DNA of 64,000 nt from contig MKRJ01000032.1 of assembly GCA_001896885.1 (NCBI GenBank), positions 54,578 through 118,577 of the forward strand. Reading direction: 5' to 3'. The stretch is from Rhizobiales bacterium 65-79. GTDB lineage: Bacteria; Pseudomonadota; Alphaproteobacteria; Rhizobiales; Rhizobiaceae. This document shows, one piece after another, positions 38,183-46,651 of this stretch (position 1 is its first letter; every line of letters starts with the position of its first letter). The notes beneath the pieces were generated by a model. That model was not told the DNA's origin. It saw only the letters and a program-made list of their open reading frames with translations, and did not search any database. The position numbers were made by a program, and so were the translations under genes.

Positions 38183-39415
38183 CTACTGCCGCCCGGCAAG
38201 ATAGGCGGCGGTCCAGAAGCCGCAGCACAGCACGACGGCTCCCACGCCGATCGCCACCAGCACGGCATCGTAGCCGCCGGTCTCAGACCATATCCATGCG
38301 GCGGCGAGCGGGGAGACCGCGAGCATGACGTTCATGGGAGCGACCATCGCACCGTTTATCGCCCCATAGGCATCCCTGCTGATCATCTCCGGCACCATCA
38401 GTCCCCTGACGATCGTGATCATGCCGTTCGCGACGCCGTAGAAGGCGGCAATCGCGGCAATGACCGCCACGTTGGGCGGCGCCCAGGCGAAGCCCAACAC
38501 GGCAAGTGGGAAAACGATCACGATCATCGAGCCGACCCGGCGGATCGGAGCATCGGGAGCAAAGAACATGATCAGGGTTCGACCGACTACCTGCGCCGGA
38601 CCTATCACGGCCAGCACCGCAACGACGCCGGAGGTATCGAGCCCGCGTTCGAGCAGGAGAGGATAGAGGTGGAAGGTGAGCGCGGCGAAGGCCGCCTCAT
38701 AGCCGACGAGCGCGACCATCAGCGCCCAGAAAACCGGGCGGCGCATCGCCCACGCCACGGCCTTCCGGCCGGCCAGCGGCAGAGCTTCGTGCGGCTGGCG
38801 CGAGGGGACTGCATGGTCCTTGGCGGGATCGATGGCGAGGAAATAGAGACCGCCGCAGACGGCGATGTTCGTCGCGCCGAGAACCATGAGCGCATGCCGC
38901 CATCCAAACATGTTGATGAGCAGCTGGATGAGCGGAATGAAGACGGTGCTGGCGAACCCGCCCCACAAGGTCAGGGCGGTGATGCCGCGGCGCGCGTTTC
39001 CCGAGCCGACCCGGCGCGCGATCACGGCGAAGGCCGGCTCGTAGAAGGTGGCGGCCTGCAAGCACCCGATCGCGGCGAAGATGGCGTAGAAGGCCAAGAC
39101 ATTCGACACCTGTGACCAGGCGAAGAGCATGAGACCGGCCCCCACCGACGCAAGGCTCATGACATAGCGTCCCTGCCCACGGTCGATGGCGGCGCCGACC
39201 GGATAGGCGGCTACGCCGGCGAGGGTGAGGCCAAGGGTTGCTGCGCCGTAGATCTCCGTCTTCGGCCAGCCAAGGTCGGTGCGCATCGCCTCGGCCATCA
39301 GGGCAAAAGAATAGTAGAGCGTTCCCCAGGAGCATATCTGGGCGATGCCGAGAGCGGTAATCAGCCGGCCGACTCCAGTATCGCGTTTCGACGTCTCGAT
39401 CGCGTTTCCAGCCAC
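38183..39415 (-). CDS. MFS transporter (monocarboxylate/oxalate-formate-like)
   Basis: A 410-residue protein with about 12 membrane helices. Features are GIAQICSWGTLYYSFALMAEAM in helix 1 and the motif-A-like AYPVGAAIDRGQGR, with a central loop near residues 190-215. The GTG at 39415 was chosen because GGAG lies six bases upstream; in-frame ATGs at 39502 and 39532 are possible but add an unlikely N terminus. The substrate is not predictable. It stands alone between the TetR and acylphosphatase genes. Confidence 0.8.
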   Translation of the reverse strand: MAGNAIETSKRDTGVGRLITALGIAQICSWGTLYYSFALMAEAMRTDLGWPKTEIYGAATLGLTLAGVAAYPVGAAIDRGQGRYVMSLASVGAGLMLFAWSQVSNVLAFYAIFAAIGCLQAATFYEPAFAVIARRVGSGNARRGITALTLWGGFASTVFIPLIQLLINMFGWRHALMVLGATNIAVCGGLYFLAIDPAKDHAVPSRQPHEALPLAGRKAVAWAMRRPVFWALMVALVGYEAAFAALTFHLYPLLLERGLDTSGVVAVLAVIGPAQVVGRTLIMFFAPDAPIRRVGSMIVIVFPLAVLGFAWAPPNVAVIAAIAAFYGVANGMITIVRGLMVPEMISRDAYGAINGAMVAPMNVMLAVSPLAAAWIWSETGGYDAVLVAIGVGAVVLCCGFWTAAYLAGRQ

Positions 39416-39786
39416 GCGGCACTCCGACAAATTCCGGTCTTGGCGGCCGGGTTCGCGCCGCCCGAAGCCGGCGTTGTAGCGGGCCCTATCTGGCTCCGTC
39501 ATGAGCCTTTGACATTCGCGCCCTTGGCCCAAGGGGCGTTTCCTTTCCAGATGCGTCGGGCCGCTCGGCCGTCTGCTGAAGCGATGATTTCGATAAAGCC
39601 GCTCGCCCCAAGGGGCGCACCCTCGCGGGCTTCTAGAAGCGCCAGCCTCGCGGCGCCGGCGATCGGCGTCGTCGCCTGCGCGGTTCAGCCGATGCCCTCG
39701 TGGCGCATCGAGGGACGGTTGAATTCGCGGAGGGAAGTGGCAGATTGACCTCTTTGTGGTGACGCGCCGAAGGAGCCGGATCGACG
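39416..39786. other. Intergenic stretch with a possible relic reading frame
   Basis: No confident gene lies here. On the minus strand (39499-39678) a 59-codon frame reads PLGASGFIEIIASADGRAAR and onward and ends exactly at an ATGA with the upstream ATG of the MFS frame. It looks protein-like but has no start codon, so it may be a remnant. The plus-strand frame at 39440-39748 looks like a shadow. An inverted pair CCAAGGGGCG is repeated in the same orientation at about 39529 and 39609. Confidence 0.35.
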
Positions 39787-40066
39787 ATGGAGAGAACGGC
39801 CGTTTTCGTGAGGATCGAAGGCCGTGTCCAAGGGGTCGGCTTTCGCGCGTGGACCCTTCGCGAAGCCCGGGCGCTCGGGCTTGCCGGTTGGGTGCGCAAC
39901 GAAGCGGACGGATCGGTGAAGGCGCGGATCGAAGGGCGCCGGGAAAGCGTCGACCGGATGCTGGAGCGGCTCCGGACCGGTCCGCCCCGGCGCGTCGGTC
40001 ACACGGGTCCTCGACGAGGTCTCGACGCCGGAAGAGGGGGAAGGCGGCTTCCGGATCGCCCGCTGA
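39787..40066 (+). CDS. acyP: Acylphosphatase, C terminus disrupted by an apparent one-base insertion
   Basis: About 92 residues when corrected. The catalytic Arg and Asn are present ([12 protein letters not shown] and [11 protein letters not shown]). As given, the frame runs off at about residue 70 into [11 protein letters not shown] and continues to 40098, overlapping the convergent diguanylate cyclase gene. Removing one G at 39997-39998 restores [20 protein letters not shown] and GGFRIAR, with a stop at 40064-40066, matching the family C terminus. It is either a sequencing error or a young frameshift mutation. The family hydrolyses acyl phosphates. Confidence 0.8.
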
Positions 40067-40082
40067 AAGGCCGCAGTCCGCG

Positions 40083-41156
40083 TCAGTCGTTCTTGTAGAG
40101 CATCCAGCCCTTGCGGAACTCGCCCCTGGTGAGCGAGGAATGCAGCGTCACGCGGTTGCGTCCGCCGACCTTGGAGGCATAGAGCGCCCGGTCCGCCTTG
40201 GCGTAGAGATCGTCCGGCGTTTCGGCTTCCGATGCCATGCACACGCCCATCGAGACGGTGATCGAGCCGCATGGTTCGCCCGTCTGCAGGCTGGTATATT
40301 CGCCGTGCTCGACGGCCATGCGCACCTGGTCGGCGAGTTCGGCAACCGCCGGCTCGCTGTTGCTCCTGACGATCAGCGCGAATTCCTCGCCGCCCGTCCG
40401 CGCTACGAAGACGTCCTGGGGAACGATCGCCTGCAGCATGGCGGCGACGCTCTGGATGATGCGGTCGCCGGTGGGATGGCCATGGCGGTCGTTGATGCGC
40501 TTGAAATCGTCGATGTCCGCCACGACCAGGGCGCCGTAAGAGGGCGCGCTGCCGATTTCGTAGACGGCGGCGAGCGCGCTGTCGAAGGCGCGGCGGTTGC
40601 GGATCTGGGTGAGCGGATCGGTGTCGGCCAGCCGCTTGTATTCCTCGAGCGTCGATTTGACCTTTTCGAGTTCCGCCGACTTGTCGGCCATCGAGCGCGC
40701 GATCTGTCGCCCGTGGTCGATCGTGGTGCCGGTGGCGGTCGCCATCACGCCGACGATCTTCGCCAGGAGTTCCTTGGTCAGCATGGCCCGGTCGCCGATG
40801 CCCGAGGACGTCTCGTTTAGGAACTTGCCGTAGTTCTCCAGCGACTTGCGCTCCTTGAGCAGCAGCAGCATGACCTCGTCGATCTTGCCGGCGATCTCGT
40901 TGCGGGCGTTCTCCACGACTTCCTCGCCGCGGCCGCGTCCGAGATGCCTCGCGCCGATGATGTCGAGCTTTTCCTGGGTGGCTCGGGTGCCGAGATCGAT
41001 GATATCGGCGATCAGGGCCTGGTTGGTCCCGGTATAGGCCTCGTAGAACAGTTCGTAGTTCCGCGGCAGGCCGGGAATACCCATCTGGCGCAGCGTCAGC
41101 GCGATCTTGCTGGTGATGTCGAGCGGGCGAGCGCCCGGCGCTTCCGACGGCTGCAT
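40083..41156 (-). CDS. GGDEF-domain diguanylate cyclase
   Basis: A 357-residue cytoplasmic protein. The GGDEF domain occupies about 175-345, with the active motif GGEEF at about 255-259 and [16 protein letters not shown] at its start. The catalytic loop is intact, so it should make cyclic di-GMP. The product-inhibition RxxD site upstream of GGEEF reads VPQD, so feedback inhibition is probably lost. The N-terminal 170 residues are helical with no membrane segment and no named sensor domain. It stands as a single gene. Confidence 0.88.
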   Translation of the reverse strand: MQPSEAPGARPLDITSKIALTLRQMGIPGLPRNYELFYEAYTGTNQALIADIIDLGTRATQEKLDIIGARHLGRGRGEEVVENARNEIAGKIDEVMLLLLKERKSLENYGKFLNETSSGIGDRAMLTKELLAKIVGVMATATGTTIDHGRQIARSMADKSAELEKVKSTLEEYKRLADTDPLTQIRNRRAFDSALAAVYEIGSAPSYGALVVADIDDFKRINDRHGHPTGDRIIQSVAAMLQAIVPQDVFVARTGGEEFALIVRSNSEPAVAELADQVRMAVEHGEYTSLQTGEPCGSITVSMGVCMASEAETPDDLYAKADRALYASKVGGRNRVTLHSSLTRGEFRKGWMLYKND

Positions 41157-41360
41157 GCGGTTACCTGCCCCCTCCGGCGCGCGAAGACACCGGTCCCCAT
41201 TGGCATTCGTCCTGCGCGGCCGCCTTCGAACGCCGAAATGGCATATCCCTGATTTATTTAACTTAATGCGCCCTTACTAACGTTGCGTTAATCACCCGTC
41301 GCAACGCAAGGTAGATCGAGTGCAACGCCGGATGGCGAGCGACGGGCCAGCCCCCACCAT

Positions 41361-41400
41361 TATGGACGGAGTCCAGTTAATTTACTGGACTCCGTCCATA
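41361..41400. promoter_or_regulatory. Large nested palindrome before the MarR-GNAT gene
   Basis: TATGGACGGAGTCCAGT (41361-41377) and ACTGGACTCCGTCCATA (41384-41400) are perfect 17-bp inverted arms around six bases. Each arm itself contains a palindrome TGGAC-N3-GTCCA (41363-41375 and 41386-41398), so two equal dimer sites lie 23 bp apart, about two helix turns. It lies 40 bases before the ATG. It is very likely the operator of the MarR part. Confidence 0.75.
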
Positions 41401-41439
41401 AATGGAGTAATTCTGATCCATGCAGCTACGGAGACCGCC

Positions 41440-42366
41440 ATGGATGAGACCCTTGCCGGACAGGTCGCAGAGGTGCGCCGGTTCAACCGATTCTATACGC
41501 GTACGGCGGGTTTCCTGAACGAGACACTGACGCAAAGCGCCTTCACGCTCGCCGAGGCGCGCATCCTGTTCGAACTGGCTTATGGACCATCGCCTTTTGC
41601 CGTCGATATCGGCCGCGATCTGGGGCTCGATCCAGCCTATCTCGCGCGCATCCTGAAGCGGTTCACAGCGGCCGGACTGGTTGTCGCGGAACCGGACGAC
41701 GGCGACCGCCGCCGGCGCCGGCTGACCCTGACGGCCAAGGGGAAGGACGTCATGGCGGATCTCTGGGCAAAGGCGGATGTCGATATCGGGCGCATGCTGT
41801 CTCCGCTCGGCGAGGGGCAGCGCCATCGGCTTACCGCCGCCATGGCCGATATCGAAAGCGTGCTCGGCCGGGAGGGGCAGGCGAGCCCGGAAGTCGCGAT
41901 CCGCCCGCACCGCGCGGGCGACATGGGCTGGATCATCCATCGCCAGGCCGTGCTCTATGCCGAGGAATATGGCTGGGACATCGGCTATGAGGGGCTGATC
42001 GCCGGCATCTGTTCGGACTTCATCCTGAATTTCAAGCCGGGCAAGGAATTCTGCTGGGTCGCCGAGCGGGGCGGCAGCGTCATCGGGTCGGTCTTCCTCG
42101 TACGCAAGGACGACGAGACGGCGAAGCTCAGGCTGCTCTATGTCGAACCCTCGGCGCGGGGGCTGGGCGTCGGCCGGCGGCTGGTGGACGAATGCATCGC
42201 CAAGGCTCGGGATTGCGGCTACCGCAAGCTCGTCCTGTGGACCAACGATGTGCTGACCGCGGCCCGCAGGATCTACCAGAAGGCCGGTTTCGTCCTGGTC
42301 GAGGAGGAGCGGCACCATTCCTTCGGCAAGGATCTCGTCGGCCAGAACTGGGAACTGGAACTGTGA
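41440..42366 (+). CDS. MarR regulator fused to a GNAT acetyltransferase
   Basis: A 308-residue two-domain protein. Residues 1-150 are a MarR winged helix (FTLAEARILFEL, LGLDPAYLARILKRFTAAGLV, DDGDRRRRRLTLTAKG). Residues 155-308 are a GNAT acetyltransferase, with the acetyl-CoA loop region VEPSARGLGVGRRLVDE and the end RRIYQKAGFVLVEEERHHSFGK. MarR-GNAT fusions are known but rarely studied; the substrate is unknown. The ATG at 41440 begins the MarR fold. A large palindrome lies just upstream, so autoregulation is likely. Confidence 0.88.
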   Translation: MDETLAGQVAEVRRFNRFYTRTAGFLNETLTQSAFTLAEARILFELAYGPSPFAVDIGRDLGLDPAYLARILKRFTAAGLVVAEPDDGDRRRRRLTLTAKGKDVMADLWAKADVDIGRMLSPLGEGQRHRLTAAMADIESVLGREGQASPEVAIRPHRAGDMGWIIHRQAVLYAEEYGWDIGYEGLIAGICSDFILNFKPGKEFCWVAERGGSVIGSVFLVRKDDETAKLRLLYVEPSARGLGVGRRLVDECIAKARDCGYRKLVLWTNDVLTAARRIYQKAGFVLVEEERHHSFGKDLVGQNWELEL

Positions 42367-42390
42367 GGCCGTAGGAGCGGTGCTTCTGGT

Positions 42391-42435
42391 GGTGCGACCC
42401 TGAGCTTGTCGAAGGGGAGCCTCGAAGGATGCACC
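42391..42435. repeat. REP-like element
   Basis: A repeat-like segment between convergent genes. It has the often-repeated text CCCTGAGCTTGTCGAAGGGG and outer inverted ends GGTGC (42391-42395) and GCACC (42431-42435). This sequence type is a common dispersed intergenic repeat in many proteobacterial genomes. Confidence 0.6.
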
Positions 42436-42447
42436 ATCAGCGGGAAC

Positions 42448-43560
42448 TCAGTTCCTCCGCGCATCCGCAAGCGCGCCGGGGAATTCGGCGGCGAAGATGG
42501 CGATCTCTTCTTCCGGACCGCAACTGACGCGGATGGCGCGGTCGAGGATCGGCGCCATCGATTTCCGGACGAAGACATCGCGCGCGATCAGCGCGTTCAT
42601 TACCTTCAGCGCATAGGCGCCGTCGCGGCCGCAGTCGATCGAAACGAAGTTCGTGGCCGAGGGCAGGGCGGTCAGGCCGTTCTCCCGCGCGATACCGGCG
42701 ATGCGGGCACAGCAGCCCGCGATCTTTTCCAGCGTCGACTTGAGATAGGCCTGGTCCGCGAGCGCCGCCAGACAGGCTTCCTGCGTCATCCGGCTCATGC
42801 CGAAATGGTTGCGTACCTTGTCGAAGGCGCGGACCGTCTCGGCCTCGCCGACGGCGTAACCGCAACGCATGCCGGCGAGGCCATATGCCTTGGAGAAGGT
42901 GCGCATGCGAAGCACATTCGGCCGGTTCGTGTCGAGCGGGGGCAGGGCGGAGGCCGGGGCCATCTCGCCATAGGCCTCGTCGAGCACCAGCAGCGTGGTC
43001 TCGGGCAGCGCCTCGATGAAGCCGACGATCGCGGCGCTGTCCCACCAGCTTCCCATCGGGTTGTCCGGATTGGCGAGATAGACGAGCGGCGCGTCCTCCC
43101 GCTTCACCGCGTCGAGCAGCGATTGCAGGTCCTCGCGGTCGGCGACATAGGGCACCGCGACGAGGCGGCCGCCGAAGCCGGCGACATGGTAGTTGAAGGT
43201 CGGGTAGGCGCCGAGCGAGGTGACGACCGGCATGCCGGGCTCGATCATCAGCCGTACGACGAGGCCGAGCAGCCCGTCGATGCCTTCCCCCACGACGATA
43301 TTCTCCGGCCTGACGCCGTGATGGACCGCCAGCGCCGATTTGAGATCGTGGTTCTCGGGATCGCAGTATTTCCACATCTCGCCGGCGACTTCCGCCATGC
43401 GCGTCGCGACTTTGGGAGAGGCGCCGAAGCCGTTCTCGTTGGCGCCGATGCGGGCGCGGAAGGGACGGCCGCGCTGCCTTTCCTGCGTCTCCGGTCCGAC
43501 GAAAGGCACCGTCGCCGGCAGCGACTGGGCGAGCGGGGTGAGGCTCGGGCGTTGGAGCAT
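42448..43560 (-). CDS. HisC-like (class I/II) aminotransferase
   Basis: A 370-residue PLP-dependent aminotransferase of the histidinol-phosphate/aromatic branch. The Schiff-base Lys is in RTFSKAYGLAGMRCGY, the Asp/Tyr pair that holds PLP is in LLVLDEAYGE, and the Asn is in LANPDNPMGSW. The ATG at 43560 was chosen since the region upstream (to 43773) overlaps the divergent DUF488 gene and has no domain. The substrate cannot be set between histidinol phosphate, aromatic amino acids or others; no his or aro gene is adjacent. Confidence 0.82.
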   Translation of the reverse strand: MLQRPSLTPLAQSLPATVPFVGPETQERQRGRPFRARIGANENGFGASPKVATRMAEVAGEMWKYCDPENHDLKSALAVHHGVRPENIVVGEGIDGLLGLVVRLMIEPGMPVVTSLGAYPTFNYHVAGFGGRLVAVPYVADREDLQSLLDAVKREDAPLVYLANPDNPMGSWWDSAAIVGFIEALPETTLLVLDEAYGEMAPASALPPLDTNRPNVLRMRTFSKAYGLAGMRCGYAVGEAETVRAFDKVRNHFGMSRMTQEACLAALADQAYLKSTLEKIAGCCARIAGIARENGLTALPSATNFVSIDCGRDGAYALKVMNALIARDVFVRKSMAPILDRAIRVSCGPEEEIAIFAAEFPGALADARRN

Positions 43561-43758
43561 GATCGGGGTTCCGTTTACGGGCGGCGGATACGTAGCGGGA
43601 AAGGCGGAGACCGGCAATCGGGGAAATCGGATATGGAAGTACCCTCCCAAGAGCAGCGACAATCGCATATGGCCGGATTTTCCCCGCTCCGTCCCGCCTC
43701 GCGGCCGGAACGCCAAAACGACCTGTCGGCACGCCCGGCACGACGCTAGATTGGCGGC

Positions 43759-44331
43759 ATGAAAGAACGCCACTCAGCCGAACTGCCCGATTGGCCGGCC
43801 GGAACGATCTTCACGGTCGGTCATTCGACGCTGCCGCTCGAGAGCTTCATCGATGTCCTGCGGACCTACGATATCGAACGTCTCGCCGACATCCGTTCGA
43901 TACCGCGCTCGCGCCGCAATCCGCAGTTCAACGCCGATACGCTGCCCGCGGCGCTGGCGAAGGAAGGCGTGGAATATGTCTCGATGCCGGCGCTCGGCGG
44001 CCTGCGCCGTCCGCACAAGGGCTCGCCCAATGGAGGCTGGCGCAACGACAGCTTCCGCGGCTATGCCGACTACATGCAGACGCCGGCCTTCGCCGACGCG
44101 GTGCAGACGCTGATCGAGGCCGGCGCCGAAAAACGGACGGCGATCATGTGCGCGGAAGCGGTGCCGTGGCGCTGCCATCGGTCGCTCGTCGCCGACGCGC
44201 TTCTGGTGCGGGGCATCCAGGTGGTGGAGATCCTGTCGGCGACCAGTTGGCGGCCGCACGAACTGACGGAATTCGCCGCCGTCGACGGGCTCTCCATCAC
44301 CTATCCGCCGGAACAGCCATCGCTTTTATAG
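43759..44331 (+). CDS. DUF488 family protein
   Basis: A 190-residue protein of the DUF488 family. It has IFTVGHSTLPLESFIDVLR at the N terminus, ADIRSIPRSRRNPQF, and the conserved Cys region MCAEAVPWRCHRSLVADALL. The function is not established; the Cys/His pattern suggests a redox or nucleic-acid role. It is divergent from the aminotransferase gene with about 200 bases between the starts. Confidence 0.85.
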   Translation: MKERHSAELPDWPAGTIFTVGHSTLPLESFIDVLRTYDIERLADIRSIPRSRRNPQFNADTLPAALAKEGVEYVSMPALGGLRRPHKGSPNGGWRNDSFRGYADYMQTPAFADAVQTLIEAGAEKRTAIMCAEAVPWRCHRSLVADALLVRGIQVVEILSATSWRPHELTEFAAVDGLSITYPPEQPSLL

Positions 44332-44425
44332 CGCGTGCCGCGCTGCCCGTCGGTTGCAATGGTCGGATATTCCCCTCTGTCCGCATGGCGTTGGAGCGGG
44401 AGCGAGCTTCATACGGGCGATGGGG

Positions 44426-44761
44426 CTATTCCGGGGCGGGTTCCAGCGTGTTGATCATCAGCGCCGAATGGGCATAGGCGCCGCCGGCGCGCATCTCGGC
44501 GGCTACCCAGACCGCCTCCATCAGCTCTTGCGGCGTCGCGCCGGCGCGCTTCGCCGCCTTGGTATGCCCGGTGATGCAATAGGGGCATTGCGTCACATGG
44601 GCGACGGCCACCGCGATCAGTTGTTTCGTCTTCGCCGACAGCGCGCCCTCGGCGAAAACCGCCTTCGAGAATGCCTGGAATGCGGCTTCGGCCTCCGGAG
44701 CAAGCTCGCGGCGCTTCGCCGCGATCTCCCTTGTGGGTTTCGGATAGAGCGTATCGGTCAT
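44426..44761 (-). CDS. AhpD-like carboxymuconolactone-decarboxylase family protein
   Basis: A 111-residue protein. It has the redox motif CPYCITGHTKAAKRAGAT, with the CxxC and the following His typical of AhpD-like hydroperoxidases, and the helix VAVAHVTQ before it. Members remove peroxides or serve as thiol-based reductases. It lies just left of the nitric-oxide-response cluster, but no NsrR-like site was seen before it. Confidence 0.87.
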   Translation of the reverse strand: MTDTLYPKPTREIAAKRRELAPEAEAAFQAFSKAVFAEGALSAKTKQLIAVAVAHVTQCPYCITGHTKAAKRAGATPQELMEAVWVAAEMRAGGAYAHSALMINTLEPAPE

Positions 44762-44837
44762 CGCTGGTTCCTCGGCGCGGTTGCTTTGACCTTTCTGATC
44801 TCGGGAAACGCCGGCGACAAGGCGCCTGGATACCGAA

Positions 44838-45083
44838 TCAGGTGAGCCACATGACGAAGACCATGCCGATGATGATGAGCACCAGCCCGCCGATCAGCAT
44901 GGGAAGGAGCGTGCTGTCCTGATCGACTCCGGACTGGATAATTCGAGTTCCGGCGTCTTTTCCGCCGTGTTCGCCACGCTCTTCCATGTCGTTCTCCGAT
45001 GCCGCCGGCTGTGGCGCGTCGCGGTCGCCCGAGACGGTTTTTCCGGAAGGAGGGCCGTCGTCACGATGCGTCGTGTCTCTCAT
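44838..45083 (-). CDS. Small tail-anchored membrane protein beside an NsrR-like site
   Basis: An 81-residue protein of no known family. Residues 1-55 are polar and highly charged (DGPPSGKTVSGDRD, ENDMEERGEHGGKD), and residues 58-81 form one C-terminal membrane helix (LPMLIGGLVLIIIGMVFVMW). An 11-1-11 palindrome lies 20 bases upstream of its start in the divergent region shared with the Rrf2 regulator. It may be a new member of a nitric oxide response, which is inference. Confidence 0.65.
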   Translation of the reverse strand: MRDTTHRDDGPPSGKTVSGDRDAPQPAASENDMEERGEHGGKDAGTRIIQSGVDQDSTLLPMLIGGLVLIIIGMVFVMWLT

Positions 45084-45102
45084 GCGCCATAGTCGAGCTT
45101 AT

Positions 45103-45125
45103 AACATACATTGTCAATGCATGTT
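45103..45125. promoter_or_regulatory. NsrR-like operator 1
   Basis: Left arm AACATACATTG (45103-45113), one T, right arm CAATGCATGTT (45115-45125). This is an 11-1-11 inverted repeat with one mismatch, the spacing described for NsrR. It lies between the divergent tail-anchored protein gene and the nsrR-like gene. Confidence 0.75.
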
Positions 45126-45236
45126 TTAAGGATGCGACAAGCCGCCCCTGGAGACCGACATGGTTGCAAAACATATATCGGCAGGGCATCTTTAGCCGGC
45201 GGGTCGCGCTCGGTTCCCGCAGGCGAAGGATTGCGG

Positions 45237-45665
45237 ATGCGACTGACGGATTTCTCGGACTATTCGCTGCGGCTGCTCATGTATGCCGCAGCCAATGAGG
45301 AGCGGCTGATCACCATCGAGGAGACCGCCGGGCTCTACGGGATCTCGCGCGCGCACCTGATGAAGGTCGCCAACCAACTGACCCGCGCCGGCTTCCTGGA
45401 GGCCGTGCGCGGACGTTCCGGCGGCCTCAGGCTTGCCGCCCGCCCCGAGCGCATACGGCTCGGCGACGTGCTGAGGGTGACGGAGCCGGATTTCGCGCTA
45501 GTCGAGTGCTTTCGCGGCAGGAACAGTTGTCGCCTCACGCCGCGTTGCCGGCTGCGTGGGGTCCTGGGAGAGGCACTTGCCGCATTCTCCGACACGCTCG
45601 ACCGCTACACGCTCGCCGATCTTCTGCTCTCCCCGGAGGATTTCGGCCTGAAGCCGGCGGCATAG
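45237..45665 (+). CDS. nsrR: NsrR-like Rrf2-family nitric oxide sensor
   Basis: A 142-residue Rrf2 regulator. The helix-turn-helix is SDYSLRLLMYAA and ISRAHLMKVANQLTRAGF, with the wing VRGRSGGLRLA. The cluster-binding cysteines are in VECFRGRNSCRLTPRCRL, and the C terminus DRYTLADLLL is typical of NsrR. It would hold an iron-sulfur cluster that loses DNA affinity on reaction with nitric oxide. The ATG at 45237 follows AAGGA; the longer frame is not similar. Two 11-1-11 palindromes nearby support the assignment. The next gene starts 18 bases downstream. Confidence 0.88.
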   Translation: MRLTDFSDYSLRLLMYAAANEERLITIEETAGLYGISRAHLMKVANQLTRAGFLEAVRGRSGGLRLAARPERIRLGDVLRVTEPDFALVECFRGRNSCRLTPRCRLRGVLGEALAAFSDTLDRYTLADLLLSPEDFGLKPAA

Positions 45666-45683
45666 ATAGAAAGGACGGGTGCC

Positions 45684-46205
45684 ATGAGCATCGGGAACCG
45701 CATCGCCGTCGTGTCCGGACCGGACAGCAAGGCCGCGCAGGCCGTGATAGCAGCCTCGGTCGCCGCGTGGCGAGCGCAGGGCGCCAGAGTGGCGGGCGTG
45801 CTTGCGGAGGAGCATGACCTGCCCGGCCGTTCCTGCGGCGCTGGCTATCTGCGCGACATCGCAAGCGGCGAGCGCTTTGCCATCTACGGGGATTTGCCAG
45901 CCTCCGGGAGCACCTGCCATATCGATGCCGGCGGGGTCCAGGCCGCGTGCAAAGCGCTGCTTGGCCAGATCGCGTCGAGCGACCTGATCGTGCTCAACAA
46001 GTTCGGCAAGCTCGAAGCCATGCGCCAGGGGCTGTGGGAGGCCCTGGAAGCGGCCGTCGCCGCCGGAAAGCCATCATTGTTCGCCCTGTCCGAAAAGCAT
46101 GCGGAAGCCTTTCGGGCCTTCGCTCCCGAGGCGACCTATCTGGCGCCCGACCGGACAGCTCTCGATCGCTGGTGGGACGCGACGCGCGGGAGTTCTGCAA
46201 AGTAA
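45684..46205 (+). CDS. DUF2478 family NTPase-like protein
   Basis: A 173-residue protein of the DUF2478 type. Features are RIAVVSGPDSKAAQAVIAAS at the N terminus (a P-loop-like position but without a standard Walker A), AGVLAEEHDLPGRSCGAGYLRD and SSDLIVLNKFGKLEAMRQGL (Walker B-like). Related proteins are found near molybdate and denitrification genes. It follows nsrR by 18 bases, so it is co-transcribed and probably induced by nitric oxide. The biochemical role is unknown. Confidence 0.7.
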   Translation: MSIGNRIAVVSGPDSKAAQAVIAASVAAWRAQGARVAGVLAEEHDLPGRSCGAGYLRDIASGERFAIYGDLPASGSTCHIDAGGVQAACKALLGQIASSDLIVLNKFGKLEAMRQGLWEALEAAVAAGKPSLFALSEKHAEAFRAFAPEATYLAPDRTALDRWWDATRGSSAK

Positions 46206-46224
46206 GAATGACGGCCTGTGCGTC

Positions 46225-46536
46225 TCAGCGCGCCGGCGCGTGGCGCAGCACCGTCAGGCTTTCGCTGACCACGTTCCCGTCGGCGTCCACCACCGCCGTC
46301 CATGCCCGGTTGCCGCAGCGGACGGTGAGGCGCTGCCGGCCCTCGTCTTCGCCGCGGCCCTGCTCGACCGAACTCCTGACATGGCCGGCCCGCAGGAGGT
46401 GGCGGAAGCGCTCGGCGGTCAGCGCAAAGCGCTGCGCCAGAAGCGCGGGATCGAGAAGGAAATCGCCTTCGCCGTCGCGTTCCAGCCTGGGGGATAGGTC
46501 GGCTTGTCCTGACATTGGTGCGGCGCCGTCACGCAT
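46225..46536 (-). CDS. Small DUF6522-like protein of the nitric oxide cluster
   Basis: A 103-residue soluble protein (ATG at 46536; a later ATG at 46515 is possible). Features are DGEGDFLLDPALLAQRFALTAERFRHLLRAGHVRSSVEQG and GRQRLTVRCGNRAWTAVVDADG. This fits a small family, DUF6522 as I recall it, seen beside denitrification and nitric-oxide genes in Rhizobiales. The function is unknown. It is divergent from the globin gene, with an NsrR-like palindrome 12 bases before its start. Confidence 0.65.
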   Translation of the reverse strand: MRDGAAPMSGQADLSPRLERDGEGDFLLDPALLAQRFALTAERFRHLLRAGHVRSSVEQGRGEDEGRQRLTVRCGNRAWTAVVDADGNVVSESLTVLRHAPAR

Positions 46537-46547
46537 CTTTCAGCTTA

Positions 46548-46570
46548 AACATCGATTGACAATATATGTT
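46548..46570. promoter_or_regulatory. NsrR-like operator 2
   Basis: Left arm AACATCGATTG (46548-46558), one A, right arm CAATATATGTT (46560-46570). It matches operator 1 in the AACAT-N2-ATTG-N-CAAT-N2-ATGTT pattern. It lies between the divergent DUF6522-like gene and the truncated hemoglobin gene. Confidence 0.75.
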
Positions 46571-46651
46571 TTATCCGGGCATTGATGCAAGCGGTAACAG
46601 GGCGGGGGAAAAGCCCGAGCCGGCGGCCATCGAGGAAGCCGAACGAGATGG

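Noticed and set aside
39499..39678. 59-codon minus-strand frame (PLGASGFIEIIASADG) before the MFS gene
   Set aside because: It looks protein-like and ends at an ATGA, but it has no start codon and I recognise no family, so it is only mentioned as a possible relic.
39440..39748. Plus-strand frame in the gap before acylphosphatase
   Set aside because: No domain, no ribosome binding site, and shadow-like composition.
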